In this document: one piece after another, positions 1-9,451 of the stretch
Numbering within the stretch: position 1 is the first letter of the stretch
Layout of the letters: each line of letters starts with the position of its first letter
Origin: CAG-411 sp963643465
Lineage (GTDB): Bacteria; Bacillota; Clostridia; Lachnospirales; Lachnospiraceae
Length of the DNA stretch: 64,000 bases
NCBI GenBank assembly: GCA_963643465.1
Contig: CAVIJT010000001.1
Span: 186,001 to 250,000 of the forward strand
Reading direction: 5' to 3'
Made by a program: the position numbers and the translations under genes
Notes under the pieces: generated by a model
What the model saw: the letters and a program-made list of their open reading frames with translations, nothing else
What the model was told of the DNA's origin: nothing
Database searches by the model: none

Positions 1-445
1 CCTGTATTATTTCTATATGACTAAATAATTGATAAGATTCCTTTACCTCTTTTTGTGCCTCATATGCCCTATTATCTTCTTCCTCTACTTTTTCAAATGG
101 ACACATTGCAATGTCAATATCCGGCTCTTTTTGGAAACTTTTCATACACATTTCCAGCATTTGAGGATGAATATAGTCATCACTATCCACAAAAGTAATA
201 TACTCTCCTTGTGCTATCTGCAATCCGGCATTTCTTGTATCTCCAATTCCACCATTCTGTTTATGAATGACCTTAATCCGTTCATCTTCCTTTGCATAGC
301 GATCACAGATTGCCGGACAATTATCATCACTTCCATCATCCACTAAAATAAGCTCAAAATCACCATAAGTCTGCTTCAACACAGACTGTATACACTTTTC
401 CAAAAACTTTTCTACTCGAAATACTGGTACAATAACAGAAATCAT
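1..445 (-). CDS. Family 2 glycosyltransferase, N-terminal part (cut by window edge)
   Basis: The first 148 residues of a GT-A fold family 2 glycosyltransferase are present; the rest lies outside the window. The protein opens with MISVIVPVF, followed by the nucleotide-binding region (LILVDDGSDD) and the metal-binding region (FVDSDDYI), both standard for GT2. It probably transfers a sugar from a nucleotide donor onto the lipid-linked repeat unit of the exopolysaccharide, on the cytoplasmic face. A GGAGG lies 6 bases before the ATG. It is the last visible gene of the long minus-strand polysaccharide operon. Donor and acceptor cannot be read from the sequence. Confidence 0.9.
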   Translation of the reverse strand, partial: MISVIVPVFRVEKFLEKCIQSVLKQTYGDFELILVDDGSDDNCPAICDRYAKEDERIKVIHKQNGGIGDTRNAGLQIAQGEYITFVDSDDYIHPQMLEMCMKSFQKEPDIDIAMCPFEKVEEEDNRAYEAQKEVKESYQLFSHIEIIQ

Positions 446-479
446 ACTTTTCCTCCATCTGCCAGGTTTTTCCATGGTC

Positions 480-1376
480 TTAGTTAATCCGATCTATTAT
501 CTGCGAAATATAGGTTGCATCCTGCAATTCTCCGATATCTCTTCCTTCTAAAGATTCGTTCACATATTTGTTCTTCAAAGGCACCTTACTTGTTGCCCCC
601 ATCTTAAACCATTCATATTCCACATCCACATGACCAATATCTAACGCTTGATACCCAGCTTTTGCCAAATCATATGCCAATATAGTTGCAGTAGGTCCTA
701 ACGCAATCATAATCAGATTATCTTTCTCTAACTGACAAGCCCGATCCAGTATTTGCTCATACTTATCAAAAGCATTAATGGCTGGTGCTAAAATACGTTG
801 TATTGATGCCGCACCATCAAATAAATCATTGCCAATGCCCAAACGAGATTTTTCCCCTTCAATCAAAACCACTTTTCTATCCTTCCATATCTCTTTTAGC
901 ATTTCAAAACGATTGGCACATGGGGTTTTGTCTACATAATCCATATATGGTCGAGTCATATTTGTATTATAGTAAGTCTTTCCCTGCTTTAAAAAATTCA
1001 TCCATTTCTTTCGATACATTCCCATAAAGCAGCCCCAAAACTCTCGACCATAAGCATTAAATTGTGTCAAATCTCCAAAAGTATCTGACAAACATACAAT
1101 ATGTCCCTCCATATCACTTTTGCTAATCTCAATTAATCGCTCCTGCATTTTTTTTGATGGTGCTTGAAATGTATTTTGAGGCAAATCTGCCATCCATTTA
1201 AACTCACCGTCACCAAAACGACTAACCGACACATGATCTTTTAAAATTTTCTCATAAGTTTCTTCTACAGAACGAATATCCGGCTGTCCAATAAAGGGCT
1301 TTGTGAGCTTATCCTTGCCAATCCAAACAACACAATAGAAAAAGTGTCTAATTTTACGAATAATACTATCTGCCAT
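480..1376 (-). CDS. GT-D fold glycosyltransferase (DUF1792)
   Basis: A 298-residue protein resembling the DUF1792 family, whose characterised member from Streptococcus parasanguinis defined the GT-D glycosyltransferase fold. The diagnostic stretch is SVSRFGDGEF near residue 55, where the acidic DGE is the metal/nucleotide site of that family. The C-terminal half has a hydrophobic core (IMIALGPTATILAYDLAKAG). It is likely to add one sugar in exopolysaccharide or surface-glycan assembly. The reading frame extends upstream to 1400, but GGAGTGG five bases before the ATG at 1376 favours the inner start. Its position between an acyltransferase and a GT2 gene supports a polysaccharide role. The substrate is unknown. 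Confidence 0.85.
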   Translation of the reverse strand: MADSIIRKIRHFFYCVVWIGKDKLTKPFIGQPDIRSVEETYEKILKDHVSVSRFGDGEFKWMADLPQNTFQAPSKKMQERLIEISKSDMEGHIVCLSDTFGDLTQFNAYGREFWGCFMGMYRKKWMNFLKQGKTYYNTNMTRPYMDYVDKTPCANRFEMLKEIWKDRKVVLIEGEKSRLGIGNDLFDGAASIQRILAPAINAFDKYEQILDRACQLEKDNLIMIALGPTATILAYDLAKAGYQALDIGHVDVEYEWFKMGATSKVPLKNKYVNESLEGRDIGELQDATYISQIIDRIN

Positions 1377-1441
1377 TTTTTCCACTCCTAATAAAATCAT
1401 GATGCAGTCACTTAGACTACTTGGTTACTACGGTCCTTTAT

Positions 1442-2503
1442 TTACATAATATACTTATTACATATAGGTATTTTGCTAATTAAGTAAGCAGTTCCCCAAC
1501 TACACAAAAATACTACCACCGAAAGAATAGGAACGGACAATAGCGGCTGAAAAGATATTGCCGTAAAACCTATATGCGTACATATTATGTTATAAAAATC
1601 ATGGAGTAAATACATTCCAAAGGTCAATGAAGAAAGCTGTAAAAGCCTATTCAAAGTCTTTTCTTTACATGTTTTTTCCGACACATGTTCTTTAAACCAA
1701 ACAAATATAGCCGCACTCTCAAAGCAGGTCGTTGGAAGCAAATAGGCATATAAATCTTGAGTTGCATATCCACATCTGGATGCTAAAATAGAAGTTCCCA
1801 CAATAGTAAACAAAACACTTCCAATGCCTAAACTATATAGAATATTTTTTGCCTTCTTTGTCAACTCATAAGTATGTAAATAATATCCAAGAACAAAAAA
1901 TCCAGAATATCCCATAACAAAACTTACATCAACCTTTTCATACAAGGTTACTATAACATTTCCTAAATGTGGTACTACCTTCAAAAAATATTTCAAATAA
2001 CAGAAAATAAACGAAAGGAACAAAAAATACTCTGTTGTCTTTTTATCTTCTGTAATTTTTCTCAATAATGGTGTAATTATATAAAGACCAACAATAGCAA
2101 ATAAGAACCACATATGATAATGTCCATATAAAAAGTCATCTACAAATGTCCTTAAAAGTTCACGATCTACTGTTGCCTGTTCAAAAAGAACACTTTCTAC
2201 TCCATTGTAACAGGCATACGCAAAAGACCAAAAAGCAAATGCAGTAATAATTCTGAAAATATTATGTTTCAATAAACGCTCTATTTTTATCTCTCTGTTA
2301 GGGTCTAAGAAAAAAACTCCTGATATCATAATAAAAATAGGAACACAAAAACGGCTAATACTCTCATAAATATTAAAAACCATCCATTCATATCCATTAA
2401 TTGGAACAGTTTCATAAAATGCTGTTGTTACATGAATAATCATCACTGCAAAAATGGCAATAATTCTTATCATATCTAAATACACCACTCGCTTATTGTT
2501 CAC
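1442..2503 (-). CDS. Acyltransferase 3 family membrane protein (probable O-acetyltransferase)
   Basis: A 353-residue multi-spanning membrane protein with about ten hydrophobic helices. Its N-terminus (YLDMIRIIAIFAVMIIHV) is typical of acyltransferase family 3 (OafA/NodX-like), including the catalytic-type His in the first helix. Such enzymes usually move an acetyl or succinyl group across the membrane onto a sugar of a surface polysaccharide. It lies between the flippase and the GT-D gene and is the second acyltransferase of this operon, so the polymer probably carries at least two acyl decorations. The modified sugar cannot be determined. Confidence 0.85.
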   Translation of the reverse strand: MNNKRVVYLDMIRIIAIFAVMIIHVTTAFYETVPINGYEWMVFNIYESISRFCVPIFIMISGVFFLDPNREIKIERLLKHNIFRIITAFAFWSFAYACYNGVESVLFEQATVDRELLRTFVDDFLYGHYHMWFLFAIVGLYIITPLLRKITEDKKTTEYFLFLSFIFCYLKYFLKVVPHLGNVIVTLYEKVDVSFVMGYSGFFVLGYYLHTYELTKKAKNILYSLGIGSVLFTIVGTSILASRCGYATQDLYAYLLPTTCFESAAIFVWFKEHVSEKTCKEKTLNRLLQLSSLTFGMYLLHDFYNIICTHIGFTAISFQPLLSVPILSVVVFLCSWGTAYLISKIPICNKYIM

Positions 2504-2514
2504 TCTGCTTCCTC

Positions 2515-4128
2515 CTAATTTGCCTTTTTCCTCTTAAATTTTCCCAAAAACTTTCCAAAGAAACGGTTTGCTATATTTTTAATGTAAATAAATTCTTCGT
2601 GTTTATGATAAAGTACAAAGAAGATAACGTTTGGAATAATTACAGTCAAAATTGCCAACAAAAGAAAACGTAAGCCTAACACTTTCATTCTGGCAACAAT
2701 TGTACTTCCTGTTGCCGCAGCTAATACTCCTGCTGGTAATAGTAACTTCTGCAAACCAAAACAAATGCCTCCAGCTACAAATACAACAACTAAATATTCC
2801 AAGCCCTTTTTGTAGTATTTCCATGCTTCCTGCTCAAAGAGATCACGATATACAATATATGGTCTTACTAAAGTTTCCAACAAACCAGTCAAAACAGTTC
2901 CTAAATAAATACCCGGAAGTCCAATCAGTTTTGCAAATCCAATAGATGTTACTAAGTTTACCGTTGCGGTTGCAAGTGCCAACCATTTATCCTGATCGAA
3001 AATTCCTCCAGCAACCTTTACATTATACACACAACTTCTGTGTCCACTTAAATAATAGTTAAATAAAATCAAAAAAATGGTAAGTGTAGCTGTTGTCATG
3101 CTACATCCCAACCAAATAACTACAAATGGCGTCATTAAGGTGAAACATGCAATTGCTACAAAGCCATACATCCAAAAAGTTAAAAAACGAAAATTGTTAA
3201 ATAACGTATACTGTCTCTCTTTGCTTTCCGTAGCAATCAAGTTACCAAAACTTGCGGTCTGTGAGTTCATTACAATGGTCAAAAAACCATTTACATTTTT
3301 TAACAATGTATTATAGTTATCAATCAAACCTACAGATGCTACATTAATTACAGTAGAAATAATAATGTTATCTGTCTGATTGACACAAATATCACCAATT
3401 TTGGTTATAACCAATGCTTTTACATTCTTTACAATTGGCGTAAGCTCTTCTTTCGATAGTTTTTCTACCTCTTTCTCCTTTAAATATGGATATAATTTAT
3501 TCATATACCAATTTGTAACCAAATTTTGAAACAACTGCACAACTGCTCCTACACAGCAATAACACAAGAAATTTTTTGTAGTAAACAAAATAACTAACTG
3601 ACCAGTTTGACAAATAATATTAAAAATCAAATTGATATTGGTAAATATATATCCCTTTTGCTCTGCATTAGATAAACTATATTTGTATGATACAAAGTAG
3701 GAAGTTACTGTATTAAACAAATACAATAAATAAATGGCATAAATATTTCCCCCAGCACCTTGAATATCTTCTGGTGTCACCATAAACTGAATAAACGGCA
3801 TAATACATAAACCAACTCCACCTACTACTGCCGCAATGACACGATAGGCTTTCTTATAGAAAGCCATATAAGATTTAATCTTTGGCACATCATTTTCCGC
3901 AACCAGCTTATATAAGCTATAGTTCATAGCCGTACCAATTCCCAGTTCTGCAAAAGATAATACGGTCAAAATATTTGAAAACAATCCATTAATACCCTGA
4001 TTGGTAACCCCTAAGATTCCGATAAAAAACGTTCTTGACACAAAACTATAAATCATTACTACTATTCGGCTAAAAGTACCCCAAACAATATTTTTTTGCA
4101 TCTTTTCTACTCTTCCGCCAGAAGACAT
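2515..4128 (-). CDS. Wzx-like polysaccharide flippase (MOP superfamily)
   Basis: A 537-residue integral membrane protein with some 12-14 hydrophobic segments, starting with an amphipathic helix (NIVWGTFSRIVVMIYSFVSR) that resembles MOP-superfamily polysaccharide transporters. It is likely to flip undecaprenyl-linked repeat units outward for Wzy-type polymerisation. The C-terminus is strongly basic. The first ATG (4128) lies 13 bases after the upstream stop; a second ATG at 4101 gives the more usual N-terminus and is an equally possible start. Its neighbours are a GT2 enzyme upstream and an acyltransferase downstream, as expected in a Wzx/Wzy-type cluster. Confidence 0.88.
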   Translation of the reverse strand: MSSGGRVEKMQKNIVWGTFSRIVVMIYSFVSRTFFIGILGVTNQGINGLFSNILTVLSFAELGIGTAMNYSLYKLVAENDVPKIKSYMAFYKKAYRVIAAVVGGVGLCIMPFIQFMVTPEDIQGAGGNIYAIYLLYLFNTVTSYFVSYKYSLSNAEQKGYIFTNINLIFNIICQTGQLVILFTTKNFLCYCCVGAVVQLFQNLVTNWYMNKLYPYLKEKEVEKLSKEELTPIVKNVKALVITKIGDICVNQTDNIIISTVINVASVGLIDNYNTLLKNVNGFLTIVMNSQTASFGNLIATESKERQYTLFNNFRFLTFWMYGFVAIACFTLMTPFVVIWLGCSMTTATLTIFLILFNYYLSGHRSCVYNVKVAGGIFDQDKWLALATATVNLVTSIGFAKLIGLPGIYLGTVLTGLLETLVRPYIVYRDLFEQEAWKYYKKGLEYLVVVFVAGGICFGLQKLLLPAGVLAAATGSTIVARMKVLGLRFLLLAILTVIIPNVIFFVLYHKHEEFIYIKNIANRFFGKFLGKFKRKKAN

Positions 4129-4141
4129 AACTTACACCATC

Positions 4142-5182
4142 CTATCCTTTTCTTCTTTGTCGAATCTTTGTAAACAGCCGAATCAATCTTACCTGCTTTT
4201 TCTTAATCAAATATAAAACAATTTTTTGATTTCTAGTAAGAGGAATTAAACTTAACTCTCTATAAATACCATCTGTAGCAATGCGATCAACCACCTGTCG
4301 AAGTTCCTTTAAAACCTGAGCCTTAGGAGGCGCTCCAGGTCTTTCAAAATTCACTAAACTTCCAATACACACATCTACATAACTTCCCACAAAACGCCGC
4401 TTCAATGCCTCATACTGTCCCTGTTCCTCTAAAAAGGCTTTCAGCCGCATCTGATTGTCGATTCCCTCTTGAAACTGATTCTTACGATATACTGCAAGGG
4501 TTGTGTTATCCCAACGAATATAATGGTATAATGGTTCCTTCACAACAACAATCTTATCCAATGTACTATACAGACGAATACAAAAATCAAAATCCTCTGC
4601 AATTCGAAGTTTGGGATCAAATTTCACACCGGAAGCAATCCAAGCCTCCTTCTCCACACATAACCTCCATACCGAACCAAATATGTTACCCGAAATACCA
4701 TCTTCTGGAAACACTTTAATCATCCAAGGAATAAGCTGTTCCCAAATTTCCATTTTCCCTAACACTGTACCAGTATTCCAAGGCAATAACACTTCTTCTT
4801 TCTCTTCTTTGCTTTCTGCAAAAAAAGAACAAAGCCCAGCCTGGGCTTCAGACTGTTCCATAGCATTCAACATTTTTTCATAGGCATCTGGCTCTAAATA
4901 ATCATCCACATCCAAAAAAACAAGATATTTTCCTTTTGCCGCTTCCATTGCCCTATTTCTTGCAATAGACACGCCTTCATTTACTTTGTCAATAATGGTT
5001 ATCCGCGAATCTTTCTCTTCCCAAGCCTTTAGTTTTGCAAGACTTTTATCCTTTGAACCATCATTTACTGCAATAATTTCTATATCCTGCATAGACTGTG
5101 ATAATACGCCTTCTATTGCCCGGTCAATATAGGCTTCCCCATTATACACAGGCATAATTACACTTATCTTCACGTCTCCCAC
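4142..5182 (-). CDS. Family 2 glycosyltransferase
   Basis: A 346-residue GT2 enzyme. The GT-A domain starts at once (ISVIMPVYNGEAYI), with IAVNDGSKD as the nucleotide-sugar site and VFLDVDDYL as the metal-binding DxD-like site near residue 95. A family-typical RIAEDFDF follows near residue 195. The start is GTG at 5182, preceded by AAAGGAG with an 8-base spacer. The C-terminal tail is basic and may touch the membrane. It belongs to the polysaccharide operon and probably adds one residue of the repeat unit. The specificity is unknown. Confidence 0.9.
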   Translation of the reverse strand: MGDVKISVIMPVYNGEAYIDRAIEGVLSQSMQDIEIIAVNDGSKDKSLAKLKAWEEKDSRITIIDKVNEGVSIARNRAMEAAKGKYLVFLDVDDYLEPDAYEKMLNAMEQSEAQAGLCSFFAESKEEKEEVLLPWNTGTVLGKMEIWEQLIPWMIKVFPEDGISGNIFGSVWRLCVEKEAWIASGVKFDPKLRIAEDFDFCIRLYSTLDKIVVVKEPLYHYIRWDNTTLAVYRKNQFQEGIDNQMRLKAFLEEQGQYEALKRRFVGSYVDVCIGSLVNFERPGAPPKAQVLKELRQVVDRIATDGIYRELSLIPLTRNQKIVLYLIKKKQVRLIRLFTKIRQRRKG

Positions 5183-5203
5183 GCATATCGCTCCTTTGTT
5201 GGG

Positions 5204-6202
5204 TTAATTCTTAACTAATTTATTTCTCAACAACACTTTGTATTTTGCCAACCAAAATTTTATAGCCTTTTTTCTATAATAAGATACATCCATTTCCTTT
5301 TTCATAAGTTTTACATCTTCGTTTTGCTCTAAAATTTGTTTGCATGTTTTCTTATTTGCCTTAGATAATGGCTGCCAATTGATTTCTAGTTTTTCAGATA
5401 TGTATACCTTTAATAAATATTCATTTACTTTGTTCTTATTATTTTCATACAGCTTTTGTTCCTTATAAAAGTCTCTATATTTATGAAATATCAACAATCG
5501 TTTTTCCAAATATCTTAGATACTTTCCTACATCTTCTTTTCCTACTGCCTGTATATACATCAATGAATCTGTATTATATCGAATATAATAATATAACGGT
5601 TCTTCTATTACTGCAATCTTTTCAATTTGTCCCAAATAATGCAGATTAAATATAAAGTCTTCTCCAAAATCCATATCTGACGAAAAACGAATCTTTTCTA
5701 TCACCGTTCTTTTAAATAATTTATTCCAAAGCACCCCATAATGAAACGAATATGGGTTATTCATAATGCGCATCAGAAAATCATCTTTGTTGTATACTCC
5801 AGGTTCTTCCTCTGTCTTAGAAACTTTTTCAAAATTAAGATTCTTTTCATAAAAGCCACACAAAACCATATCCACTTTCTGTGCTTCCATAGCATTAATC
5901 AATTTTTCTGTCATCTGCACTTCCAAATAGTCATCACTATCCACAAACTGCACATATTCCCCCGTTGCAATTTCAAGCCCTGCATTTCTTGCCATGGACA
6001 CTCCATCATTTTCTTTATGAAGCACTTTCACACGACTATCCTTTTTGGCATACGCATCACAAATTTCTCCACAGCGATCTGGAGAACCATCCTCTATCAA
6101 AATCACCTCTAAATCTGTATAACTCTGATTCAACACAGAATCCACACATTTAGAAAGGTATTTCTCTGCTTTGTAAACTGGTATTATAATTGAAACCTTC
6201 AT
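5204..6202 (-). CDS. Family 2 glycosyltransferase
   Basis: A 332-residue GT2 enzyme with the standard opening MKVSIIIPVYKAEKYL, nucleotide site LIEDGSPD and metal site FVDSDDYLE. MDFGEDFIFN follows in the second half of the catalytic domain. The C-terminus is rich in Lys and aromatic residues. I chose the ATG at 6202, one base after the upstream stop codon, because it gives the usual GT2 N-terminus; an in-frame GTG at 6211 would overlap the preceding gene. It resembles the GT2 enzyme at 7297-8283, and the two may have arisen by duplication in this operon. Confidence 0.88.
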   Translation of the reverse strand: MKVSIIIPVYKAEKYLSKCVDSVLNQSYTDLEVILIEDGSPDRCGEICDAYAKKDSRVKVLHKENDGVSMARNAGLEIATGEYVQFVDSDDYLEVQMTEKLINAMEAQKVDMVLCGFYEKNLNFEKVSKTEEEPGVYNKDDFLMRIMNNPYSFHYGVLWNKLFKRTVIEKIRFSSDMDFGEDFIFNLHYLGQIEKIAVIEEPLYYYIRYNTDSLMYIQAVGKEDVGKYLRYLEKRLLIFHKYRDFYKEQKLYENNKNKVNEYLLKVYISEKLEINWQPLSKANKKTCKQILEQNEDVKLMKKEMDVSYYRKKAIKFWLAKYKVLLRNKLVKN

Positions 6203-6203
6203 T

Positions 6204-7283
6204 CTATCCACGCTTCTTTCTTGGTGTTCCTAGCAAATATGGCTTAAACACACTACCACATTTGGTATCTAACCATTTGATAACTAAAATCGGAAATATG
6301 TAGCACATCAGTAAAGCTACTATCACAGCAATCCAAACCGGTACTCCCAATACTTTAACCAAAATAAGCCCCCCACCAGATGCAAAGAATGGCTGGTGAA
6401 ATAAATATATACCATAGGAATTCTTTCCTGTATAGATAAATACTTTTTTCGCAACTCCTTTAAGCAAAACGGCAACATGCACAAATAGCATAATCAATCC
6501 TGCATCTGCAATCCATTTTAAACACTCAAAGTCCAATGCGCCACTATGGTTTGTCCAACCATGAAAATTAATAGAAACAAGAATTACATAAACCAAAGAG
6601 AGAACCTGCCATATAATACTCCACCATCTTTGTACCACCTTAGAAAGATCACAATATGTCCCTAAAACAAACCAAACATAGCATTTCATAACCATGTTAT
6701 ATGCCCCCCAAAAAGTGGTATTAATATAAAATGGTGTATTCACAATTCGTACAAATGCAGCAATTCCCCCTATTGCAAATAAAATATACGGTGCTGCTTT
6801 CTTCCCATACTTTCCTATCAAGTAAGAAATCAAAGTCATAACAAACAATCCGTAAATAAACCATAAATGATAAGCATACAAATTGTCACCGATTAGCATC
6901 CCTTTTATAAAACTAAATACATTCTGTCTCCCATATCCAGCACCGTCCAATATGGCATTTAATTTTGGAACGGCATTTGCTATAGAAAACAGTAGATAAA
7001 CAAGAATATTGTAAATTGCATATGGCACCAGAAGCTGCCATGCTTTCTTTCTTATAAACTTCTCATTTTCCATTTGTTCATAACGTTGTCTTGCCATCCC
7101 AAAGGTTCTTCCTGACAAATAGTACATAAGTGGCATATGAAAAAAATATACCCCCACATATATGCTATAACATGGCAATACTGTATTTCTGATAGGAGTT
7201 GTCATTGTGTGTCCTATAATCACAAGCAAGAGCCCCAGCCCTTTTGCCACATCAATCCACTCTACTCGACCTTGCCTTTCCAT
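6204..7283 (-). CDS. Acyltransferase 3 family membrane protein
   Basis: A 359-residue polytopic membrane protein of the acyltransferase 3 family. The first helix region reads VEWIDVAKGLGLLLVIIGHT and carries the catalytic-type His, followed by a further segment containing FFHMPLMYYLSG, a pattern shared with Fuc-type and OafA-type O-acetyltransferases. About ten hydrophobic helices follow. It probably acetylates a sugar of the exopolysaccharide. It sits between two GT2 genes and is not closely similar to the acyltransferase at 1442-2503, so the two probably modify different positions. Confidence 0.86.
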   Translation of the reverse strand: MERQGRVEWIDVAKGLGLLLVIIGHTMTTPIRNTVLPCYSIYVGVYFFHMPLMYYLSGRTFGMARQRYEQMENEKFIRKKAWQLLVPYAIYNILVYLLFSIANAVPKLNAILDGAGYGRQNVFSFIKGMLIGDNLYAYHLWFIYGLFVMTLISYLIGKYGKKAAPYILFAIGGIAAFVRIVNTPFYINTTFWGAYNMVMKCYVWFVLGTYCDLSKVVQRWWSIIWQVLSLVYVILVSINFHGWTNHSGALDFECLKWIADAGLIMLFVHVAVLLKGVAKKVFIYTGKNSYGIYLFHQPFFASGGGLILVKVLGVPVWIAVIVALLMCYIFPILVIKWLDTKCGSVFKPYLLGTPRKKRG

Positions 7284-7296
7284 GTTTCTTCCTCCG

Positions 7297-8283
7297 TTAT
7301 ACTAACTTCATTATTCTGTATATCCACTGTTCTTTTCCCTTTAATGCAAGAAATCTGAGCAATATATCTTGTTTCTCTAAGCGAATTGCTCTTCTATACG
7401 CATCCACCACTTCCTGTCTGCGTATCCATTCTCCAATCTTCTGTTTTTTTTCAATCGCAGACATTCCTTCTGCCTTCACTAAACTAGAAATAGAAAAACG
7501 AATCTGTTTTATAAATGCATGATCCTGCCAATCCGCTTCTTTCTCTAAGCCCAATTGCTCTCTTGCAAACTGCAAGACTTGTCTATGTAAATAACAAGAA
7601 TTTTCGAATTTATCTTCTCTAAACTGTATGGCAAGAGAATCTACATTCTCTATGCAATATTCATACCCTACCTTTTCAATTACAATTATCTTTTTAACTT
7701 TTTTTAAATACTCTAGGTTAAACATCAAATCTTCCCCTAAGGATAACTCCAAAGGAAAACCTTCTGAAATCAAAGCTCTCTTATATAATTTATTCCACGG
7801 TGTATTAATATACCAATGATTATATAAGGAAAAAAACCGCTCCGCTAGCTGTTCTATTCCATTTATTACATATTGTCCCGGAGCATTTTGTTTCATCTTA
7901 CCATTTTTATGTCTGGTATATCCTGCAATCACCATATCTGCATCCTGCTCTTCTATACTTTTCACCATGGATGCCAAATAATCTTGAGCTACATAATCAT
8001 CACAATCTATAAATTGAATGTATTCTCCTACTGCATTTTGAATTCCTAAGTTTCGAGTTGCAGATACCCCTTCATTTTCCTTATTAATCACTCGAATATT
8101 TTCACATTTTTTGGCATATTCCTGACAAACAGACAAACTTCCATCCGTAGAACCATCATTTATTAACAACAGTTCCCACTCTGTAAACTGCTGCTTTAAT
8201 ATACTATCTATGCAACGTGACAAACTACGTTCCCCGTTATATACAGGAACAATAATACTAACTTTTGGCTGCTTGCAACTCAT
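7297..8283 (-). CDS. Family 2 glycosyltransferase
   Basis: A 328-residue GT2 enzyme with PKVSIIVPVYNGERSL, LLINDGSTDGS and FIDCDDYVA marking the nucleotide and metal sites of the GT-A domain, and LSLGEDLMFN later. The last 130 residues are helical and basic. A GGAGG and a GGGAG precede the ATG. The gene overlaps the 3' end of the preceding Wzy-like gene by 26 bases, so translation of the two is probably coupled. It likely adds a sugar to the exopolysaccharide repeat unit. Confidence 0.9.
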   Translation of the reverse strand: MSCKQPKVSIIVPVYNGERSLSRCIDSILKQQFTEWELLLINDGSTDGSLSVCQEYAKKCENIRVINKENEGVSATRNLGIQNAVGEYIQFIDCDDYVAQDYLASMVKSIEEQDADMVIAGYTRHKNGKMKQNAPGQYVINGIEQLAERFFSLYNHWYINTPWNKLYKRALISEGFPLELSLGEDLMFNLEYLKKVKKIIVIEKVGYEYCIENVDSLAIQFREDKFENSCYLHRQVLQFAREQLGLEKEADWQDHAFIKQIRFSISSLVKAEGMSAIEKKQKIGEWIRRQEVVDAYRRAIRLEKQDILLRFLALKGKEQWIYRIMKLV

Positions 8284-9418
8284 GCTCCCTTTCCTCCTTT
8301 CTTCTCTCTACTCTCTCCAAACTTTCAAAACACAAAAATATCATAGCCCAATATAATACATTTTCCATACAAGTAGAAGAAACCATTACAATTAGGAAAA
8401 ATAACATCAAAGAAAAACTCTTTTGATTTCGTCTTGCAATATTAATGTAAGAATTCACAAACACAGCCAATCCTACAACCGTAGTCTCAATTAAGATACG
8501 CAAAATATCACAATGCAAACGATGTATATCAAAATCGTATTTTTCCAACATATAATGAGTCATGCCAAGTCCATTCATATTCTCATTCAAATCCGATATC
8601 ATATTAATCTGATTAAAACGTCCCATCGTAAAACTGTTTAAGTTCATGCCAAATTGCATCTCAAACCAGGTGGCAAAGGAATCTGATGTTGCCGCATAAA
8701 TAAATAGTGGCGAAATAATCAATCCAATTTTTGCTGTCCACTCTAGCCATTTTGGAACAGGTTTATTTTTTAGAAAAGGTTCAATTACCAAATATAATAA
8801 CATATAAATAACATTTAATCGTTTAAAAGATAAGAAACTTAAAATAAATGACACAATGGCTCTCTTTGGCTTTTTCCGCGTATAAAAATAAAAGAAACAA
8901 ATTCCATACATATCTGCCAAACCAGATTCCCATGGCGAATAGGAATCTGCAAACGACATACTCTGAAAATTCGCAAGAGTAAAAGAACTAGGCGTAGCAA
9001 TTAATATAAAATTAGTCACAAATCCAGCAAATATCACATTCATATAAAAGTCAAAATTATCGCTGTCATCTATATTAATAATAATAAAGCAATATATTCC
9101 CGGCAAAGCAAGGTAAAATAAGTCCTTCCACATAAGCAAATGAAATCCATTAAATGGCATGGCGCATACGGAAATAACAGCAAACACCACTACCACTAAC
9201 ATTGTATACTTTAGTGTATATGTATCCCATTTTTTCTTTTCTCGCTTCTTATATCCCAATAAATAATAAAAAATAGGACAGATACTGCAAATAATAGAAA
9301 ATACCCAAAATACATATTTGAAATCATCACCATAATTGCCCATAAAGTCTCCAACAAACCAAGATAATGCAAAAAGAACAAATGTAGCTCTCATGAACTT
9401 AACATCCAGTTTTAACAT
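8258..9418 (-). CDS. Polytopic membrane protein, candidate Wzy-like polymerase
   Basis: A 386-residue membrane protein with about ten hydrophobic helices and a loop of roughly 50 residues near positions 240-290. No strong family motif is visible. The topology, the large loop, and a position between a GT14 gene and a GT2 gene in an operon that has a Wzx-like flippase but no other polymerase candidate make a Wzy-type O-unit polymerase the best guess. The ATG follows AGGAG with good spacing. This is inference from context and topology; another EPS membrane protein is possible. Confidence 0.6.
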   Translation of the reverse strand: MLKLDVKFMRATFVLFALSWFVGDFMGNYGDDFKYVFWVFSIICSICPIFYYLLGYKKREKKKWDTYTLKYTMLVVVVFAVISVCAMPFNGFHLLMWKDLFYLALPGIYCFIIINIDDSDNFDFYMNVIFAGFVTNFILIATPSSFTLANFQSMSFADSYSPWESGLADMYGICFFYFYTRKKPKRAIVSFILSFLSFKRLNVIYMLLYLVIEPFLKNKPVPKWLEWTAKIGLIISPLFIYAATSDSFATWFEMQFGMNLNSFTMGRFNQINMISDLNENMNGLGMTHYMLEKYDFDIHRLHCDILRILIETTVVGLAVFVNSYINIARRNQKSFSLMLFFLIVMVSSTCMENVLYWAMIFLCFESLERVERRKEEREHELQAAKS

Positions 9419-9451
9419 TTTTCATTCTCCTTTCTTGATTTATTGTTACAA